DNA of 64,000 bases from Pseudorasbora parva (GCF_024679245.1 NC_090178.1:14707361-14771360), one strand, 5' to 3'; shown: positions 11,990-23,884, counted from the stretch's first letter. The notes: generated by a model from the letters alone, not told the origin. Numbers and translations: made by a program.

Positions 11990-12522
11990 ACAAATAGTAG
12001 GTACCAATCTTTTTTTTTCAGGAGCAGCTTCTTAGCAAAACCTGCTTTACTGACCCTCATTTATAAAATGATTCGCGCGGCGCAAACATGAAAGCATTGA
12101 CGTTGATCGAGGGAATATTCCCTTTGAGAACAAAACTCTGCATCTGCGTGAAAACTCTTTAGCGGTTTGGATTTAGGAACATCAACATGACTGCTGTGTT
12201 CGTTATTACACCCAAGAACAGAACACCACAATCGTTTAGACGCCATTCTGCTCCAGCGTATCCACAAGGGCGGACTGTGATGAGCTCGCTCAGGGCGGGT
12301 CTGAGATGAACCGCTCCTGTCAATCAACAATCCCGGGAGGGGTGTCCGACCGTGTGATGTCACACAGTCAAATGGTTTGAATTGAGATGGGAAAACATGT
12401 AAGATAAAAAAAAAACTGGATGGATTTTTATCATTATAGGATGGTTGTGTACAGGCACTGCCAACACACATTTCTATACAATCAACTTGTAAAAGTGCAT
12501 GTACCATTATATGACCCCTTTA
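11990..12522 (-). mobile_element. TTAA-type DNA element carrying a small ORF
   Basis: The right end (ACCATTATATGACCCCTTTAA, ending at 12522) matches the TTAAAGGGGTCAT end type. The minus strand holds a short zinc-finger-like ORF (12061-12246). The left end is not resolved, so this may be a 5'-terminal remnant of an autonomous element whose transposase body is missing. Confidence 0.45.
12061..12246 (-). pseudogene. Transposon-derived ORF with CSVLGC zinc-finger-like N-terminus
   Basis: The ATG at 12246-12244 opens a 61-codon frame beginning M-A-S-K-R and then C-S-V-L-G-C within the first 15 residues, followed by a V-P-K-S-x-P-L-K block. A C-x4-C pair at the very N-terminus followed by a P-x-P-L-K-like motif is the pattern of THAP-like DNA-binding domains found in fish DNA-transposon proteins. 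The later Cys/His ligands expected in a full domain are not in register, and the frame ends at 12061. I treat it as a truncated transposon protein. Confidence 0.4.
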
Positions 12523-14105
12523 ATAGAGGAGCCATTTAGTTTATCTATCCCTCCTACTTACACATGTTCATACCCATGCTGATCACTTTTTGCTCACCTC
12601 TCATATCTTTTATTCCTCAAGATGACTTATGGGTAGCATGAAGCAATGTGTATCAAATCATATTTGCAGACCCTATGTTCTTTAGAGAAAGGCTGGGAAG
12701 GGGGTGGGGTGTGTGTGTGTGTGTGTGTGTGTGTGGGGGGGGGGGGGGGTTCACCCTAAGCCGCACTGTTTGGTTCAGCGCCATAACAGCTCAGGAGAGC
12801 TTGCCAGCTTCTGTGCTGGGATCCGGCTCCAAAAAGCTGCATAGATTTATTGAGAATTAACAGCTCTGAATCTATGTAAACACAGGCCATTTGGTTCTGG
12901 TGACACTCGTGTTTTTCATGCACTGCACAGTTTATGATGATCTCTTTACGTTTTCTACATTTAAAGGTGCAGTTTATACGTTTTTCACTTTACTAAAGCA
13001 GAAAAATACCTTAATATGCTTGCAAACATGTAGGAAACATGCTAAATTCACCTACTCGTTTCTCAAAAAAACAATGCTCCAACCTGTCAGACTACTTCTT
13101 AAGACAGTTTTAACAAAACTGATGTTAATACCAGGTGTACACGTGGCCTTAGAAAAAGTTGGAGGTGACAAATCGGAGAGGTTAATGGTGAAATCCAAGG
13201 AATAAAAGGGAGCAAAGTATTATTGGAAATGTGTTGGACTGATGTTGTTGGAAACAGACAGGGTGGCAGAGGGAAGAGCATAGTGCATAATATATCAGTT
13301 TAATGATTCAGCAATGACAGAAATAACCAGAGAGCTGCTTTGCCTCTCAAATCAATAGCCCTGCACTTTATGATGCTCTAAATAACACAATAACTGCTCC
13401 TTGACACTTATTCCTGCGAGTTGTGTTGCCAGTGCTGCCCTCACATCTTGTTTACAGACTCATTTGGGTGAAAGGGATCCTTTAATATGCATGTCAGCAG
13501 CATGAACTAACTACAGCCGTGTTCCGTCTACACCGAGCTGTTGAAATTGAGGGCAATTTGAGAGCGGCCCCGACTCATTGAGTCACCAACTGCTTAAAAT
13601 GAACCCTCCACAGCATGACAACAGGCTATTGCCGTGTTTTAATGTGGTGTCCATTATATATTATCTAGTAGTAGAACCATTTAAATCCCCATCTGTCATT
13701 CAGCTTGACAAGAGCTTTGATCATCTCTGAGCATGTTTAGACCCCAGTGGTGTCTGGACCCCTGAAGAACATCACCTCTTATCTCATGTCAGCAAATGTC
13801 TAGATAGAATGTGATTTTTGGATGGTGAAATTTCAATTTTGTTTAGTGAGATGACACTATTATTGTTGCACTGGTGGTGGAGAAACATGTTTTTCAAATG
13901 TACCTATTTTATTTTGTTTACTAGAAAAAAGTAGTAGCTTTCAGTTTTTTTAGATATTAAAGATCTGTTTATTCATCATGCCACAATTTGTGATTTAATG
14001 GTTGTCCAATTCACTAACACATAAATCCAGGTAATTGATATCTTACTCCATTGGTTAAAAAGTTTCATCAAGGTTGCAATAAATTTGTCAAAAGACTATT
14101 CATTA
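12523..14105. other. Mostly single-copy DNA
   Basis: I see no gene. A (GT)13-G15 compound repeat lies at 12709-12749. The AAAGGTGCAGTTTATACG at 12965 resembles the start of a fish MITE but no partner end follows. The stretch 13440-13640 (TTTAATATGCATGTCAGCAGC, GACTCATTGAGTCACC) is repeat-free and contains a near-palindromic AP-1-like site, so it is a reasonable conserved non-coding candidate. Confidence 0.35.
12709..12749 (+). repeat. (GT)13-G15 compound repeat
   Basis: A 26-bp GT array is followed by a run of 15 G. Such a G-run is prone to slippage and sequencing error. Confidence 0.9.
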
Positions 14106-14211
<106 letters not shown>

Positions 14212-14289
14212 AAAACTGTTCTTTTGAACATTGTATTTTTCACACACAAACAAAAATCTACAAAAATTATAAACAATGCATTTTTATGC

Positions 14290-14520
14290 ACTTTCATGAT
14301 AATGGGAAAGTTTCTTGAGCATCATATTAGAATGATTTCTGAAGGATCGCTGAAGACTGGAGTGAGGGTGCTGAAAATTCAGCTTTGTCATCACATAAAT
14401 ATTACATCTTTAAAATATATTAAAATAGAATTTTAAATTGTAAGAATATTTCACAATATTATTGTATTGCTGTATTGTTGGTAAAATGCTGTAGCCTTGG
14501 TGAGCATATAAGATACTTTT
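14290..14520 (+). repeat. Copy of the common cyprinid dispersed repeat
   Basis: Contains AGAATGATTTCTGAAGGATC, GCTGAAGACTGGAGT and the TATTAAAATAGAA and GGTGAGCAT words shared with 2840-3255, in the same orientation. Confidence 0.65.
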
Positions 14521-14544
14521 TTTAAAACATAAAAAAAAAATGCT

Positions 14545-14890
14545 CCAAAGACCCTTTTATGCTAAAAGGGTTCTATAATGACAAGAAAGAACCCTTTTGG
14601 CGCTTAAAAAGGGTTCTATATAGAACACTGCACAAAAAAAAAATGCATTTCTTATCTTAGCAAAAACTCTCTTAATTTTGAGTTATTTTTCCCCAAAATA
14701 AGACAATTACTTTTGCTTGTCTAGTAAATACTTCTTGTTTTAAGAATGTTCAGATGTTTGTACTAGAAACAAGACAAAAATACTAAGTAAGAAAAGCATT
14801 TTTTGCAGTGAACCTTTTAGGGGTGTTACAACTACGTAGCGCCGATAGAACCTTTTAGGGTTCTATATAGAACCTTTTCTTCTAAGAGTG
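14545..14890. mobile_element. MITE with GGTTCTATATAGAACC ends, interrupted
   Basis: Inverted AAAGGGTTCTATA / TATAGAACCTTTT words occur on both sides of 14626-14810. The right end reads CTTCTAAGAGTG (14890), the usual CACTCTTAGAAG terminus of this family. The left terminus is eroded. A second element, 14626-14810, lies inside. Confidence 0.55.
14626..14810. mobile_element. Nested 185-bp hAT-like MITE (CACTGCAAAAAATGC ends)
   Basis: The left end CACTGCACAAAAAAAAAATGC and right end GCATTTTTTGCAGTG form inverted repeats. Inner matching words are CTTATCTTAG / CTAAGTAAG and TGTCTAGTA / TACTAGAAACAAGACA. The element splits the surrounding GGTTCTATATAGAACC MITE, so it is the younger one. Confidence 0.6.
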
Positions 14891-16755
14891 TAGTGAATAG
14901 TAGCTTAAATAAGTGTATAGGGGACGATTTGGAATGCAGTCGTAGACCTTATTTTACAGATAAACCGCACCACCACCACCATCACCACCAAGTTTAAACA
15001 AGTACAACATATCTTCTTTTCTTTTTTGTGTTTTAGGACTACAATCTGACCAGCTATAGTTTGTCCATTTCTGAAGCTGTTGTAGGTTTTTCAAAGGGTT
15101 TTCTATCTTTGTGGGCACATTTGGCAAAGCAAACTTTTCCAACATATGACTAGACTAGAATAAGCAGGATCTCAATCCCATTGTGTTGCTTAGTTTTGTA
15201 TTGGCTTCCTTGTATTCATATTAATAACAACAGTCTGTACATTGTAATATCAACTTATGGCACCTTTGGAGGTCTTTTATGATGATTTCTGATCACATCA
15301 TATCGTTATTTATGGTTTTGTGAATGTGCAAGTATGGAAAACATGTAAATATTCATTCTGCTATACAAATATGACTAGTTAAGTTTGTACACTTAAATAC
15401 AATTCTCTTTTTTAAGATACAAGTCTTTTGGCCATGCAGTTGTAAAGACTTTGTGACACACTCGCAAATCACCCAATGTTGTGTAAAACAGAACCTAAAC
15501 TGAATTTGCCAGGTTCAATCCGTACACAAAAGGGCATCCCCCAAGCTCTTCGCTGACTTGTTCACAGCCCTTGTTATTTGAACTTCTAGGAAAAGTGTTG
15601 CCAGATTCACTGAAGAGAATTAATATCTGTAAGATGTTCATTGCTGCCATAGAAACAGAGCACTTAGTTTATGATGCATATTAATTGCAGACAAAATAAG
15701 GGAGCTTTTTCTAATACTTTTTTCATAGTATAAAAAGCACTCCAGTTCTATAACATTCATTCATTCATTTCAGTATGATCCATTTTTTTGCATGCTCGTG
15801 TTTTTCGAATGTTTACACAGCCCACATAAAAACCTCAGTCTGTTTCTAAACCTCACGTGGTCTGCCTCTTTTTGAACGTGACAGAAGGGCGCAAAGCCAG
15901 CACACTTCCCTGGTTCTCCCCGGCACAGAACTGCACGGCCGGGCCAAGTCTCTGTTTGACCCTTATCATGTCTGAGACTGACCGCTGAGAGCAGGATTAG
16001 TGGGCAGGCCAGCACCTGTGTGGGCAGACACCACACCCTCCACTGAAGCAGCAGCGTGGGCTGCAGTCAAACCGTGCAGCCAGACACCGTCACAGAAAGA
16101 AGGGACATAACAGACCCAACCCACCCACCACAGGCATGCTGGGAAGGGCAGGGGGAGGAGGGCAGAATTTACCTCTGCTTATCCTTAGAAGCCTTTAATG
16201 TCTCTCTCCCATCACTGCTGCTCCTGGCTTAGTGTGTTGCCTTTGAAAATGTTGACTGTTTCAAAGGAAGAAGGTATTATGGAAGGTAGTGGTGAAAGCT
16301 TTACTTAATGTATATATAATGCCTGATCGGTATGTATATATATTCCATCAGAGAATTATGAAATTTCAGACTCTTTTGGAAGAGTTCTCTCTCTCTGCGC
16401 AGAGGATGAAGACATAACAGGCTGTGGTTGAGGCCTGCTGGCGCCCATGGGGCCCGGTGGGGTCCCCACGCACATCAATCTTTCTGAGGGAAAGTTTTAC
16501 GATCCTTTGTCTTAAGCAGATTGTTTGCATATGTAACTGGGTTGGTTGCTGATGAAGAAACTATTATAAATTCCTGTGATACTACTATGTTACACAGGTT
16601 TCAACATATACACAATCTTTTCAGTACAACTCTGTAGACACCAAACAAGGTAGCTGAGGTGACATTAACTGCGGGTTCTATCATAAAACATACATCAAAA
16701 ATTAAAATAAAAAATACCACATGAGAGACACTACACAAGACAGTAATAATCATTA
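14891..16755. other. Single-copy stretch without gene
   Basis: I see no convincing ORF. There is a short CAC-repeat at 14971-14991 and a CATT repeat at 15755-15772. The stretch 15830-16240 is GC-richer and repeat-free (CTGGTTCTCCCCGGCACAGA). An 88-codon minus-strand ORF at 15770-16036 has no recognisable domain, so I do not call it a gene. Confidence 0.35.
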
Positions 16756-16850
16756 GGATTGGGTACCATTCACTATAATGGGTATTGGTACCGGTACCAG
16801 AAATTCGGTTTTGGTACCCACGGTACCTTTTTTCGGTGCTTTAGGGGCTA
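16756..16850 (+). mobile_element. Terminal fragment of a hAT-like element
   Basis: TTAGGATTGGGTACCATTCA followed by GGTACCGGTACC-rich sequence is the typical start of a fish hAT family (TAGGRTTGGGTAYC end). No partner end is found. Confidence 0.5.
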
Positions 16851-17050
16851 TTTACATCAGTTACTGTAAAGAAACTGTAAGTCATTTATAAAAGTGTTAT
16901 TGACTTTATGCCAGAGCTGCTTTGATCTTTGTCTGCCATTATCTGTGATGTTTGTTTATAATATTTACCAGTAAATTATAAGCTACTAGCTACATAGTTA
17001 ATTGAATTCATAAAAACAACCATATATACATAACCATATACAACCACTAA

Positions 17051-17961
17051 GGGCATTTTCACACCTGAAAGTCCACACTAAGGTCCAAACCAAAGTTTGT
17101 GTTTTGATACATTGTATCCATTTGGTCATTTTTGGTTTGCTTTCACATTGCAGTTATGCAAGCGCACTTAAGAACTTTACATGAGGCACTTGCGTCCTGT
17201 CATCATCATCTATCTGGGCTGCATCTTAACATTGATTGGTTTGTTAGCGGTCGTGGGTCTGACGTCAGTGTGTTGTCAATTCAGCGGGTAACTTTGACAA
17301 GAATGAATAAACAGAAGACACATATCGTTGACAATACTGTTAATATTATGGCATTACTATGGCATATTCACCAAATGAACGTCCTCATTGTGCAAACATT
17401 TTATCGGCGCCAACAGGAAAGTAGGAGAAGACTATTAGGCTACTTTAGCCATTAAACAATGTATTTTCTTAGTTATGTTTAAATATTATAATGTTATTAT
17501 TAAATTTCATCTAGGCTATATTGATTATGAAAAGTGCACCCGGTGTGTATGTCAAAGACATTGGGACATATATATATATATATATAAAGCTTGAAAATAA
17601 ATAGTCAAACAAAGCACACTGTTCACGCGAGCTAACTACACAAGCGGTTCTGTTTTAAATCCTGCGCCCTCCATCACTGCATGTGCTGTGAGTTTAACCT
17701 GTTTTTTCACAAATCCTGTCACCAGAACTTTCTGTAAATGGTCTGAAAGTCCGAACTATACAGAAAATTATTTCACACAAGAAATGAACCAAACCCTTGT
17801 TCAGTTTGGTCCGGACCGAGACTACCTCTTTTTGTCTGAACAAAATTTGTCTGTTTGGTCTGGACTATGGTCCGGGGGAGGTTTCACAACTTTAATTTTG
17901 ATTCGGACCAAACTGAAAAGTCGGAAAATCTGGACCAAACAAGGTAGGTGTGAAAACGCCC
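17051..17961. mobile_element. PIF/Harbinger-type MITE with TAA target duplication
   Basis: The element begins GGGCATTTTCACACCTG and ends AGGTGTGAAAACGCCC. It is flanked on both sides by TAA (17048-17050 and 17962-17964), the TWA target duplication of PIF/Harbinger elements. It is 911 bp. The internal words TTTGGTCCGGACCGAGAC and GGTTTGCTTTCACATTGCAG recur in inverted orientation in the second copy at 50059-52816. A 107-codon plus-strand ORF (17132-17455) is only partly shared with the other copy and has no recognisable transposase motif. Confidence 0.8.
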
Positions 17962-17964
17962 TAA

Positions 17965-18553
17965 ATCGCCCTCGCCCTCACTCTATACCCTCTTGGGACT
18001 CGTCTCTGGTGCTAGATGCAACTGCAGAGAGCGCCTCTTTGCAGCCAGCAGAGTTAAAAATCCTATATTGGAAGACAGTACTCCTGACTGCATTAGCCTC
18101 CATTAGACTGCATTGGCCTCCTGACTGCACTGACCTGCAGGCATTTTCACTCGACGTTTTTCACTCGGCATTTTCACTCGACATTTTCACTCGACCTGCA
18201 GGCATTTTCACTCGACGACATTTTCACCTTCACGCAGGCACTCGACGAATCATGCCTGGATTTCGAGGCGGGTAACTTTCATGTAATCCTGAGATCCCAG
18301 CCCGAATATGTGCCCAATGTTCCCACCACTCCCTTCCGGGACCAGGTGGTGAACCTGCAAGCGCTGCCTTCGGAGGAGGCAGACCCTGCCCTAGCTTTTC
18401 TCTGCCCCGTTCGTGCCCTGTGGACTTACATGGACAGAACGCAAAGCTTCAAGACCTCAGAGCAGCTCTTTGTCTGTTACGGAGGCCAGCAGAAGGGAAG
18501 GGCTGTCTCCAATCTGAGGATGGCCCACTGGATAGTGGATACCACTATGTGAA
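17965..18553 (+). pseudogene. DIRS1-like tyrosine recombinase, broken fragment
   Basis: The sequence encodes, in two frames, the characteristic recombinase order of fish DIRS1 elements. First comes an AELKILYWKTVLLTALAS-like helix block (about 18045-18100), then DLQAFSLD (18133-18155). After a shift come YVPNVPTTPFRDQVVNLQ (18307-18360), DPALAFLCPVRALWTYM and EQLFVCYGG (to about 18485), ending VSNLRMAHWIVDTTM and TGA at 18550. The box I arginine neighbourhood is disrupted (SIRLHWPPD instead of the usual R-x-G-D-L) and the C-terminal half with the HxxR and tyrosine is missing. A 91-bp internal expansion (18150-18240) shifts the frame. The fragment starts right at the target duplication of the upstream Harbinger MITE. 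Confidence 0.75.
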
Positions 18554-19085
18554 ATCCAAGACTGAAGTGAACTGAAGTGTCCATTCTTGTGTTGGCTTGC
18601 TGTGCCATTTCCCTCCTCCTGAACTGGATACGTAATCTTATACGCACTAGTTGAGTTCCCCAGCACGGCGAACCCTGTTGAGTCCTCTGCAACCTGTGGC
18701 AGTCAGACGTGGCGAAGCACATTGGTCACTCATATGCATTGGTGGAACTTGTGTTAGGGTGGGTTCCATATGTTGTGACCCCCATGGCGGTCTCAGATGT
18801 GTATTCTCTAGTTGCTGTACCATCACTGCGCGGCCGAATCACTAGTTTGGCTCCTCAGTGAAAAACAAATGTGCATTGCATCTGTTTCCGGATTTATACC
18901 CACGTTGCGGGGCGGAGCGCAAGATACAAATCTCGCACGCCAATAGCCATTGGCCCATTCTCTATCTTCCCTATCTTGAAGCTGATAGGGGCTCCCAGTA
19001 GTGATCTCAATGCATCTGCGACATCCCGAGACGTTATTTTAGTTAACAAACCTTTCTGGTTCTGAGAAAGTGTTGAGTTTTGCAG
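18554..19085 (+). mobile_element. Probable 3' region of the DIRS-like fragment
   Basis: This stretch is GC-richer than its surroundings. It contains GAGTTCCCCAGCACGGCGAACC and GATCTCAATGCATCTGCGAC words, which resemble the 3' untranslated and terminal sequences of such elements (compare the GAGTTCCCCGAAAGGGAAC end at 1390-1411). The right boundary is set where AT-rich unique sequence begins and is approximate. Confidence 0.4.
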
Positions 19086-20076
19086 ATCCATCTGCAACAT
19101 TATAGTGGAAAATCATTCAGTGTGTAGTTCAACCTTAAAGTTACCTATGCTTTCACTTCTTGTTCAGTATTTTTAATTTTTTTAATATCTGGCATTGAAC
19201 AAGTTGCTCTCAGCTGTTATCTTTTTTACCCTTCTTGATTATGTTTTTCTTCTTCTTTGTATTTGTATACGTTCTATGTTTTCAGGAGAGTTTGAATTTC
19301 TTTTTTTAATAATACCATAACATTTTCATGCTACACACATCCAACAGTTTGAGTTTTTAGGATCAACTGAGGCATCGAAGCTTATGTGCAGCTTGTCATT
19401 CTCTCTGAACTGCTAGCGAGGCTGAAGCAGAGTTTCAAGCACCTTTTTTCGCTGATAAATATTAAAGAATTAATGCTCAGGAAACATTTTTATATTTAGC
19501 CGCTAAAGCTGATTTAGCCTCAGTGAAACAGAGCAGACAGGTTCCTGCAGAAAGAGGCTTATTCAAATGAAAAAGCTAAGTTGACAACACTGAGCTGGTA
19601 TTCACCATGATGAGACATTGCAAAGATGAAAAGAAAGAAATCCAAGAGAGGCACGGAGAGAGTGAGAGAATATTTAAGGGTGCCTAGAGTACTAAACATC
19701 AGACCCTCTAACAGTGAACATCTGACATAACATAGTTCTATACATGTTGTTCTGTCATGAAATTGTATACACTGTTCACTAATACATTTAATATTAGTTA
19801 TAATATAGTATTAAATGCATTCAATATATTTTATCAGAAGCTAAATAGATTACTATGACTCCTGTCAAATTCTTATCTAAAAAAAGAATTAAAACTGACA
19901 TGCAAGGTTGACAATGTTTTGCTGTTTTGCAATGTTAACTGATTTGCAGAATTGCTTTAATAAATTAATTCATGCAAGTAAATGGCACTATTATTTTATT
20001 TATTATGAGTCATGTTTTAATACCAGATAAAGTGTTAGTAATGTTGATGCATATGTTTTGTTTTGCCTGTTATTTT
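19086..20076. other. Single-copy stretch without gene
   Basis: No ORF, splice pair or repeat is recognised. The part at 19380-19640 is repeat-free with moderately complex sequence and is a possible conserved non-coding element. Confidence 0.3.
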
Positions 20077-20240
20077 ACAATACGTGCACTTACAGTGCAC
20101 TTTCCTATGAAAGTACTGGGTAATATAAGCAAACTGCCTTGGTTAAGATAAGGTTAAGGTGTAGATCTGGGTTATTACACAGTTATTGCAATTGCTATAA
20201 TAAGTAGTATGTACATGGGGAACAGGACTCTGTAAAATGA
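20077..20240. repeat. Fragment of dispersed MITE (phase partner of 11546 type)
   Basis: The GGTTAAGGTGTAG, TTATTACACAGTTATTGCAATT and GTATGTACATGGGGAACAGG words are those of the interior of the family that begins GGTCCCACTTTATATTAGG (see 11546). Only an internal part remains. Confidence 0.4.
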
Positions 20241-20489
20241 AATTCTACCATTTTTGTTACAATAACAATATTTTTGTTGTTTATTTTGTCCAAAGCAACC
20301 TAGTACACTTGTTGAAGTTCTTCAGAGTTCTTCAGTTTTTCTTTAGCCGAGTACAAAAAGTTTCTCAGTCGCCCAAACAAGTATCGCTGCTTGCAGAAAG
20401 TGCGGGAATTCTGGTTTTGACAAATGAAAGTAGGCTATTTTGATTGATGATAGTCTTGTGTTGCCACTTGCAGCAGTTGCTCAAAAGGG

Positions 20490-20745
20490 AAAGTTATAAA
20501 GTCAGAATCGCAAAGTTGCAATTGTGTTTTAAAGTAAGAATTGCATGACACAAACTCACAGTTGTGATATAAAGTCAGAATTGTAAGTTATAAACTCAGT
20601 ATTACATAATATAAACTCGAAATTGTGTTATAAAGTCAGAATTGCATAATATAAACATACAATTCTTAATTTTTAAAGTTTATATCTCACAATTCTGACT
20701 TTATAACTTTCAATTGTGAGAAGATAAAAAGTTGTAATTAACTTT
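20490..20745. repeat. Degenerate minisatellite (ATAAAGTCAGAATTG type)
   Basis: At least five degenerate units of TATAAAGTCAGAATTG-ATATAAACTCA lie in direct orientation. They are followed at about 20680 by the inverted form CACAATTCTGACTTTATAA, so the array folds back on itself. Confidence 0.7.
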
Positions 20746-22488
20746 TCTTTTCTTTTAATTCTGTGGCAGAAACAAGCTTCCACAGTGATAATGTATGATT
20801 AAGAGCTCATATAAAAAATTAAAAAAAAATCTATTTAAGTCATGGCAATAAAGTGTACGCCTTTTAAAGACTTATCATGTCGTAGTAAAATTGAAAATGT
20901 CCTGGAAAATGGCCCCCAAAAAAGACTGGGAACACTCCCTGGGGTTAAACGCTTTTCTCAAGGGTAAAATGCCAATAGAGAACACAGCAACTTGATTAGC
21001 CCATAGGGATAACTTTACCTACAGTTATAAAATAGGGTTCTCTACACTTAAGGGGTTTGTTGCAATCTTTAGCCGCCCCACAACCACATTAGTGAAGGTC
21101 ATTTTCTATACTAGCCAGTAGCAGCCGTCAGAAATGAAAGACAGCTGGTGCACCCGCATTTGGAGTTAGCATAGGGCACTAGTCCTAGTATATTTAATCC
21201 ACGTCCATGAACAAGTGTGACAATAAGCCCTCTGTATGGACTAAAATCCTCTTAGGCAAAGCTTTGTGGGTAAACTTGCCTGATGCAAATTCTAAACCCC
21301 ATTAGCTTTGAGGAACTAGTCAGCTGCATTGAGATTAATGGCAGGGCGACTACTTGATTTAATAGGGTTATTTCACTGCTTCCGGCCAAGAATAAACAAC
21401 AAACTTAATGCAAGACATTACTCACTTTCTCCACTGACTGATAGAAGTTTCTGAGCTCACTTATGACTGAGGTTTGTTGTCGTTTTGTTTGGTTTAATAT
21501 GCTATACTTCTACCTTTTGTCCCCTCTCTTTCTAGAATCAGCAAGACATCTGTGAGTGACAGTCATTTTCCAGGGGGGAAAAAAGCAATCTGATAGAACA
21601 TGTTATGTAAAGTGTATTTAAAATGTTTTTATATTGATTTCACCAGCATGAATTGTAAGGGGGAAACAAGAGTAAGAAAAAGGTTTAACAAACTGTGTTT
21701 CCTACCTGCAAAAAATGCTCTTTTCTCTACACTGAAGTGATTTTGTGAAATTAGGGGATATGGATTTGCAGCTGCTATTAGGATAAATGCTGAGTGAGAA
21801 ATGTTATGTGCAATTTTCCATTACAGGGTGAAAAATGAAAATCCTTATTTATCTATTTTTTAGTGCTGTCAGCTCACTCTGAACTTTACTCATGGGGATT
21901 ACCGACAAACTCTCCGGGTGAGAGACAGGCGCCGAAGCTCCCATGTGAGAAACAGATGTGCGGCGGAGGTATTATAAGTTTGCAGAGTCCCAAACCTAAA
22001 TGTTAGTAGCTTATAGAAGGAAACAGAGAGATAGAGAGGACATCTCTCTGAAATGGAAGATGACAGAAACCACACTTGTCTTATTTTGGGGATATGCTTC
22101 TCCAGGTGTCACAATGAGACAGCCCCCTCCCGGCTTCAGCTGCTGGCTGGTGTCTCCAGGAAGAGCTGAGATTACCGAAAGCTGATTGGTCACCTTAATG
22201 TGCTAGACACCACATTAAAACGACTTAAAAGTGCCATTATAGCTGAATGAGCAGCACAGAATCACCGAATCCATGCCGCTGGGGGGACTGCATGCAGAGA
22301 ACGATTTGAAAATAATGTAATAGTGTTGTCAATCCCTAGAAAATATAACTAAGATGCTCGCTCCCTTTAGAACAATGTTGAAACTGTAACATTTACATTT
22401 GAGTGTAGCATGCAATGCAAATATGCATATGAATGTAACATGCGCGATAACATGACAATGATGTGATGCACAATACAAAATATTATTA

Positions 22489-22490
<2 letters not shown>
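20746..22490. other. Single-copy stretch with splice-like signals
   Basis: No clear gene. A strong polypyrimidine acceptor at 21505-21535 is followed 16 nt later by GTGAGT (21552). A second acceptor-like TTTATCTATTTTTTAG at about 21847-21862 precedes CTCCGGGTGAGAG. The 21020-21420 and 22060-22300 parts are repeat-free and may be conserved non-coding DNA. Evidence for exons is weak. Confidence 0.3.

Positions 22491-22551
<61 letters not shown>
22491..22551 (+). repeat. (AT)30 microsatellite
   Basis: About 61 bp of perfect AT. Confidence 0.97.
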
Positions 22552-22556
<5 letters not shown>

Positions 22557-22559
22557 TTG

Positions 22560-23210
22560 AAGATTGGAATAATTGATTAAGAATATAAAATAATGCTTTT
22601 GAAAAGTGTCACTTATTTTCATCAAGCCTGTATTTATTTGAGCAAAAAACAATATATTATAAACTAAATATTTGTATATATCATACATATTTTGATATAT
22701 TAAAAATGTGATTTATTCCTCTGATTGGCCAAACCAGTATTCAGTGTCACATGATCCTTCCGAAATCATTCTGATTTGCTGCTCAATTACAATCAATTAT
22801 TATTGGTGTTAAAATAATGTTTTTATTATGGTTCTTATTAGTCACGTTATCCATCAAAAAGCATTAAGGGTGATACAGACCATTCAAACATTTAGGGAAA
22901 GTATGAAAAATCAATACTTTTATTCACAGAGGACAGAATAAATAGATCAAAAATGACTGCAAGCGCATTTAGAATCTTACAAAAGATTTCTAGTATTTCA
23001 AATAAATGCTTTTGACCATTCTTTTCATCGAAGAATTCTGAAAAATATCCAGTTTCCCCAAAAAATATTAAGCAGCAAACCTACTTTCAACATTGATAAT
23101 AATAAGAAATGTTTCTTGAGTGTTTGATTAGATTGCGTGATACTGAAGACTGAAGCTTTGTGCAGCTTTTGTGCGTAGTTGAGACTACACAAAGAAAACC
23201 TCACATTCTG
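22560..23210. repeat. Rearranged copies of the common dispersed repeat
   Basis: AAGCCTGTATTTATTTGAGC (22625), the reverse-oriented TCACATGATCCTTCCGAAATC (22747), TTTCAAATAAATGCTTTTGA (22996) and GATACTGAAGACTGAAGC (23140) all come from the family at 2840-3255. They lie in mixed order, indicating two or more overlapping insertions. Confidence 0.6.
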
Positions 23211-23884
23211 CATCCGCTTTTAAGGATTTTTCAATAGGGCAAGAGGGCAGGTTGACAGGAACATGGTTGACTGACTCTCAGATAGCTTGTCTGTTCACTG
23301 TTGGAGGTGTAAAAGCTTATGCACTTAGTAAGTAGACTTGGTGTGTCCAAAAGTGTGTTTGCCTTGTATGTGGGCAACTGGACTAGAATGTGTAGTTTCA
23401 AACAGATTTCTGCCTTCAACTCATACAGAGCACTCGCTCTGCTTCTGTGAAGGTGCTGAGGTAACATTTAATTCCCTCTCTGACAATCAATACTTTGGCT
23501 GTGAAGAGTGCTTGGCTTTGATTGATATGTGCTATCGGGAGAAAGCATCTGGATGTGGACTGGAAATGGGGCGAGACGGACGCTTTCAGAGTGCAGGGGC
23601 CCATCTGTCCACATTGATTTGCCCTGAATAGCGTCTGACTACTAAATCTTAGAACTCTAGGATTGGGGAAAATAGAGCAGAAAACCCTTCTTATCCAGAT
23701 CTGGAGTTTAATTTGTCATTTGAAGGTTTTGACATTCCCAACAGCTGTTTGCATCTGTTTTTCAGCAATTTCTTTTATCAAATGTGAACATGTTGGAGCA
23801 GCAGACTTGTGGTTAGTGTTCTGATACACGCAGCTGTCGTGTTCACACAGACATTTCCTTATATACTTCCACATCTTTTCTAAT
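23211..23884. other. Single-copy stretch without assured gene
   Basis: A 97-codon plus ORF (23338-23631) is the longest frame, but it lacks splice context and recognised motifs. The sequence is repeat-free. Confidence 0.3.

Noticed and set aside
15770..16036. 88-residue minus-strand ORF in a GC-richer patch
   Set aside because: No recognised domain, start context or splice partner; length is expected by chance.
17132..17455. 107-residue ORF as a Harbinger transposase
   Set aside because: Lies in a MITE, lacks a DDE motif, and is not maintained in frame in the second copy.
21862..21920. Second exon candidate at 21863 with a CTCCGG-GTGAGA donor
   Set aside because: The acceptor is weak, the frame ends shortly after in all readings, and no partner exon is recognised.
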